Source of the DNA: DATKMS01 sp041497995
Lineage (GTDB): Bacteria > Desulfobacterota > Binatia > HRBIN30
Assembly: GCA_041497995.1 (NCBI GenBank)
Contig: JBGQHM010000417.1
Coordinates: 1-5,912 of the forward strand
Direction: 5' to 3'
DNA length: 5,912 nt
Part shown: positions 5,675 to 5,912 of the stretch, piece after piece
Layout: each line of letters starts with the position of its first letter
How positions within the stretch are numbered: position 1 is the stretch's first letter
Position numbers and translations under genes: made by a program
Notes under the pieces: model-generated
Told to the model about the DNA's origin: nothing
What the model saw: the letters and a program-made list of their open reading frames with translations, nothing else
Databases searched by the model: none

Positions 5675-5703
5675 ATTATGTCCAAGGCCGCCGGCGAAAT
5701 CAA
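5675..5703 (-). promoter_or_regulatory. Candidate sigma-70-type promoter of the SRPBCC-crotonase pair
   Basis: The minus strand has ttgatt (5703-5698, 4/6 match to the -35 consensus), a 17-base spacer, and cataat (5680-5675, 5/6 match to the -10). It fits into the 45-base gap between the FG-GAP stop and the SRPBCC ATG. Transcription would begin within a few bases of that ATG, giving a leaderless or nearly leaderless message, which agrees with the missing ribosome-binding site. Two short matches in GC-rich DNA remain modest evidence. Confidence 0.4.
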
Positions 5704-5710
5704 AGCCGCG

Positions 5711-5912
5711 TCACCATCGTCCAGGCTGCGTGGCCTGATCCCAGGGATCAGAGGGTCGCTGCGGAAACTCGCGTAACAACGGCGACGACGGGATGGACCG
5801 CACCAAACTGCGTGTGCTGGTGTTGATGAGCAGCATGACGGTGCGTGAACCGCGGTTGATGACTGCCAGGTCGACGAGGTGGTCTCCGTTGAAGTCGCCT
5901 GCGGCGATGGCG
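5711..5912 (-). CDS. FG-GAP/VCBS-repeat protein, C-terminal end (5' part outside window)
   Basis: The minus-strand frame enters at the right edge and stops at TGA 5713-5711, giving the last 66 residues. It begins AIAAGDFNGDHLVDLAVINR and continues GSRTVMLLIN, one complete FG-GAP/VCBS blade: DxNGDxxxD is the calcium-binding loop and LAVxNxGSxTVxxLxN the strand pattern. Such repeats build beta-propellers in large exported or surface proteins. The last 36 residues (from TSTRS to QPGRW) show no repeat and are Pro/Arg/Ser-rich. The stop lies 45 bases before the SRPBCC start in the same direction. The identity of the full protein cannot be judged from this fragment. Confidence 0.82.
   Translation of the reverse strand, partial: AIAAGDFNGDHLVDLAVINRGSRTVMLLINTSTRSLVRSIPSSPLLREFPQRPSDPWDQATQPGRW
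5735..5751. repeat. Short palindrome ctgatccc-a-gggatcag
   Basis: Eight-base arms flank a single A, within the 3' end of the FG-GAP gene. As RNA it could form a 7-bp stem with a 3-base loop, 22 bases before the stop (minus strand). It may be a small protein-binding palindrome or a chance match; no T-run follows. Confidence 0.45.

Overview
The window is about 5.9 kb of GC-rich bacterial DNA, densely coded. It holds five genes plus the 3' end of a sixth. High GC, secreted proteins with Thr/Pro-rich linkers, a D-rich 'DGxDNDxxG' motif ahead of a C-terminal membrane segment, an FG-GAP repeat protein and CoA/lipid-type enzymes together suggest a large-genome environmental bacterium. Candidatus Binatota (Desulfobacterota_B) or a myxobacteria-like deltaproteobacterial lineage would fit. 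This is inferred from protein style; no rRNA or marker gene is present.

Left half, plus strand (1-3699): two exported proteins. The first (1-2552, 5' end outside the window) is a mosaic: Thr/Pro repeat linker, SPGFW domain, linker, galactose-binding-like beta-sandwich, a small Cys-containing domain of unknown function, linker, and a second SPGFW copy. Its frame stays open past the stop and at once encodes another short Pro/Thr stretch, so the protein may once have been longer. A 211-base gap follows, with a strong inverted repeat (2672-2707). The second protein (2764-3699) has a signal peptide, a beta-rich body like those of PEP-CTERM-type exported proteins, a Cys cluster, the D-rich motif, and a C-terminal membrane segment with a basic tail that looks like a sorting signal.

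Middle (3728-4291, plus): an exported PEBP-family (YbhB/YbcL) protein starting 28 bases after the previous stop. It converges on the minus-strand genes with only 33 bases between the two stop codons.

Right half, minus strand (5912 to 4325): the C-terminal end of an FG-GAP/VCBS repeat protein, then an SRPBCC/START-like protein and a crotonase-family protein 24 bases apart, probably one operon. The crotonase lacks both classical hydratase glutamates but has an acidic residue where PaaG-type isomerases carry theirs. A candidate promoter lies so close to the SRPBCC start that the transcript could be leaderless.

No tRNA, rRNA, CRISPR array, insertion sequence or attachment site was seen. The most unusual content is the repeat-rich mosaic surface protein and its apparent truncation.
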